Shown in pieces: positions 22,875-23,829 of a stretch of 23,829 nt of DNA. Below the pieces are notes generated by a model. It did no database searches. It was given only the letters and a program-made list of their open reading frames with translations, and was not told where the DNA came from. Location of the stretch: assembly GCA_964485815.1 (NCBI GenBank), contig CAZAJX010000029.1, positions 1 through 23,829 on the forward strand, in the 5' to 3' direction. Positions within the stretch are counted from its first letter, which is position 1; each line of letters starts with the position of its first letter. The position numbers were made by a program, and so were the translations under genes. Source of the DNA: SFLA01 sp964485815. GTDB lineage: Bacteria; Bacillota; Clostridia; Oscillospirales; CAG-382.

Positions 22875-23627
22875 ATGGAAATGGTTTTGTTAACAGCGGC
22901 AGGTGTGGGCGGCGCAACTGTATTCGGATCGCTTATCGGATTTATATTCAAAAAGCTATCCCACAAGTTTTCGGATATAGTTCTGTCCTTTGCCGCGGGA
23001 GTAATGCTTGCCGCCGCAGTGCTGGGGTTAATACTCCCCTCTCTGGAATACGGCGGAAAATACGGTCTTTTGGTTACCGTTGCAGGCGTTTTTGCAGGAG
23101 CACTGTGCCTCAACCTTATAGATAAGCTGGTGCCTCATCTGCACCGCCTTGTGGGTCCCGAAACGGAACAGCACGCAGACGCGAATTTAAGCAAGGTATT
23201 GCTTTTCGTCGCCGCCATTGCGATACATAATCTTCCCGAAGGTATTGCGGCGGGCGTCGGATTCGGTTCCGGCGATACCGCTCAGGCCCTTATTATCGCA
23301 GGGGGAATTGCTTTGCAGAACATACCCGAGGGCATGGTAATAATCGGTCCTATGCTGGCGGCGGGAGTAAGCCCCAAGAAAACTTTCATTTGCGCTATGG
23401 CGACGGGTGTTGTGGAAGTGGTAGGTACGCTTATAGGATATTTCGCGGTAAGCATATCTTCGGCTATACTGCCCTTTGCCCTTGCTTTTGCGGGAGGAAC
23501 AATGCTTTACGTTATAAGCGATGAAATGATTCCCGAAACCCACGCCCACGGACATCAGCGGGGCGCAACCTATTCCCTGCTTGTGGGATTTTGCGTAATG
23601 CTTATAACCGACACATTACTGGGATGA
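22875..23627 (+). CDS. ZIP-family divalent metal transporter
   Basis: This 250-residue inner-membrane transporter has about eight helices. The metal-site motifs are HNLPEG (H118-G123, TM4) and QNIPEG (Q148-G153, TM5), the pattern of GufA-type prokaryotic ZIP proteins that import zinc or iron. A loop with H88, H90, H100 (84-105) and a His-rich segment ETHAHGHQR (221-229) could bind metal. The start is 6 bases after the BFD-like gene with no obvious strong ribosome site, so translation is probably coupled. Its presence in an Fe-protein operon points to iron or manganese supply, which is inference. A strong terminator follows. Confidence 0.9.
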   Translation: MEMVLLTAAGVGGATVFGSLIGFIFKKLSHKFSDIVLSFAAGVMLAAAVLGLILPSLEYGGKYGLLVTVAGVFAGALCLNLIDKLVPHLHRLVGPETEQHADANLSKVLLFVAAIAIHNLPEGIAAGVGFGSGDTAQALIIAGGIALQNIPEGMVIIGPMLAAGVSPKKTFICAMATGVVEVVGTLIGYFAVSISSAILPFALAFAGGTMLYVISDEMIPETHAHGHQRGATYSLLVGFCVMLITDTLLG

Positions 23628-23637
23628 TTCACTGTAT

Positions 23638-23668
23638 AAATCCAAGTCTTCGGGCTTGGATTTTTTTG
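23638..23668 (+). terminator. Terminator of the oxygen-defence operon
   Basis: A hairpin with a CTTCGG loop (stem 23638-23648 with 23653-23663) runs directly into seven T (23661-23667). It closes the fprA-to-ZIP transcript. Confidence 0.92.
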
Positions 23669-23687
23669 TAATTATTTATAAACGCAG

Positions 23688-23716
23688 TTGCAATTGCGGA
23701 AATTCAATGTTATAAT
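23688..23716 (+). promoter_or_regulatory. SigA-type promoter of uxuA
   Basis: TTGCAA, a 17-base spacer and TATAAT are present. The -35 lies in a small dyad (CGCAGTTGCAATTGCG), a possible repressor site for the hexuronate pathway, although the dyad is imperfect. Confidence 0.7.
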
Positions 23717-23776
23717 TTATAAGTTAGAATGTTTCGCACTATCCTATACGAAAATCGGAATATAAAAAGGAGTAAT

Positions 23777-23829
23777 ATGCCAATGAAAATGACATTCCGC
23801 TGGTACGGAGAAGGAAACGATAATATAAA
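23777..23829 (+). CDS. uxuA: Mannonate dehydratase UxuA, 5' end only
   Basis: Only 17 codons are inside the window. The start MPMKMTFRWYGEGND matches the N-terminus of UxuA, whose FRWYG segment is highly conserved. UxuA dehydrates D-mannonate to 2-keto-3-deoxygluconate in glucuronate degradation. AAGGAG at 23767-23772 serves the ATG at 23777 or the in-frame ATG at 23783. The gene runs off the right end. Confidence 0.85.
   Translation, partial: MPMKMTFRWYGEGNDNI

Overview
The window looks like a chromosomal segment of an anaerobic, endospore-forming member of the Clostridia, probably an uncultured gut Oscillospirales or Lachnospirales relative. The main evidence is a spoIIID regulator, the SCIFF peptide and its radical SAM maturase (a clostridial hallmark), a flavodiiron/superoxide-reductase oxygen defence cluster typical of strict anaerobes, strong AGGAGG-type ribosome sites, and frequent TTG/GTG starts. 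The genes are densely packed, no intergenic gap exceeds about 160 bases, and I see no tRNA, rRNA, CRISPR array, insertion sequence or phage gene. I assigned the taxon from gene content only.

Left part (1-7470): an operon on the minus strand carries a sensor histidine kinase and an HtrA-type membrane protease, with no response regulator beside them. Next comes a very large minus-strand lipoprotein with a GHL10 glycoside-hydrolase-like barrel. Divergent from it is a cysteine-rich protein of unknown function, with a promoter resembling those read by the mother-cell sporulation sigma factors.

Middle part (7470-13790): a PfkB/ribokinase-family kinase and spoIIID lie on the minus strand. They are followed by galE (plus), a TIM-barrel sugar-phosphate isomerase/epimerase-like gene (minus), then the SCIFF precursor scfA, its maturase scfB and a PLP-dependent Orn/Lys/Arg-type decarboxylase. 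A hairpin between scfA and scfB may partly terminate transcription.

Right-middle part (13790-17591): a tightly overlapping minus-strand operon encodes an OmpR-type regulator, a histidine kinase, an 8-TM membrane protein and a small 2-TM protein. Just upstream, a second minus-strand pair encodes a paralogue of that 2-TM protein and a charged helical protein.

Right part (17725-23629): a Crp/Fnr-family regulator is divergent from a D-lactate-dehydrogenase-like enzyme with a Cys-rich tail, followed by an Fe-S protein. From its own promoter follows a reductive oxygen-defence set: a flavodiiron protein fused to an Hrb-like flavin reductase plus rubredoxin, a desulfoferrodoxin superoxide reductase, a free rubredoxin, a BFD-like [2Fe-2S] protein and a ZIP metal transporter. 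A palindrome between the divergent genes sits where a Crp/Fnr protein would activate the dehydrogenase and repress its own gene. The window ends in the first codons of uxuA (mannonate dehydratase).
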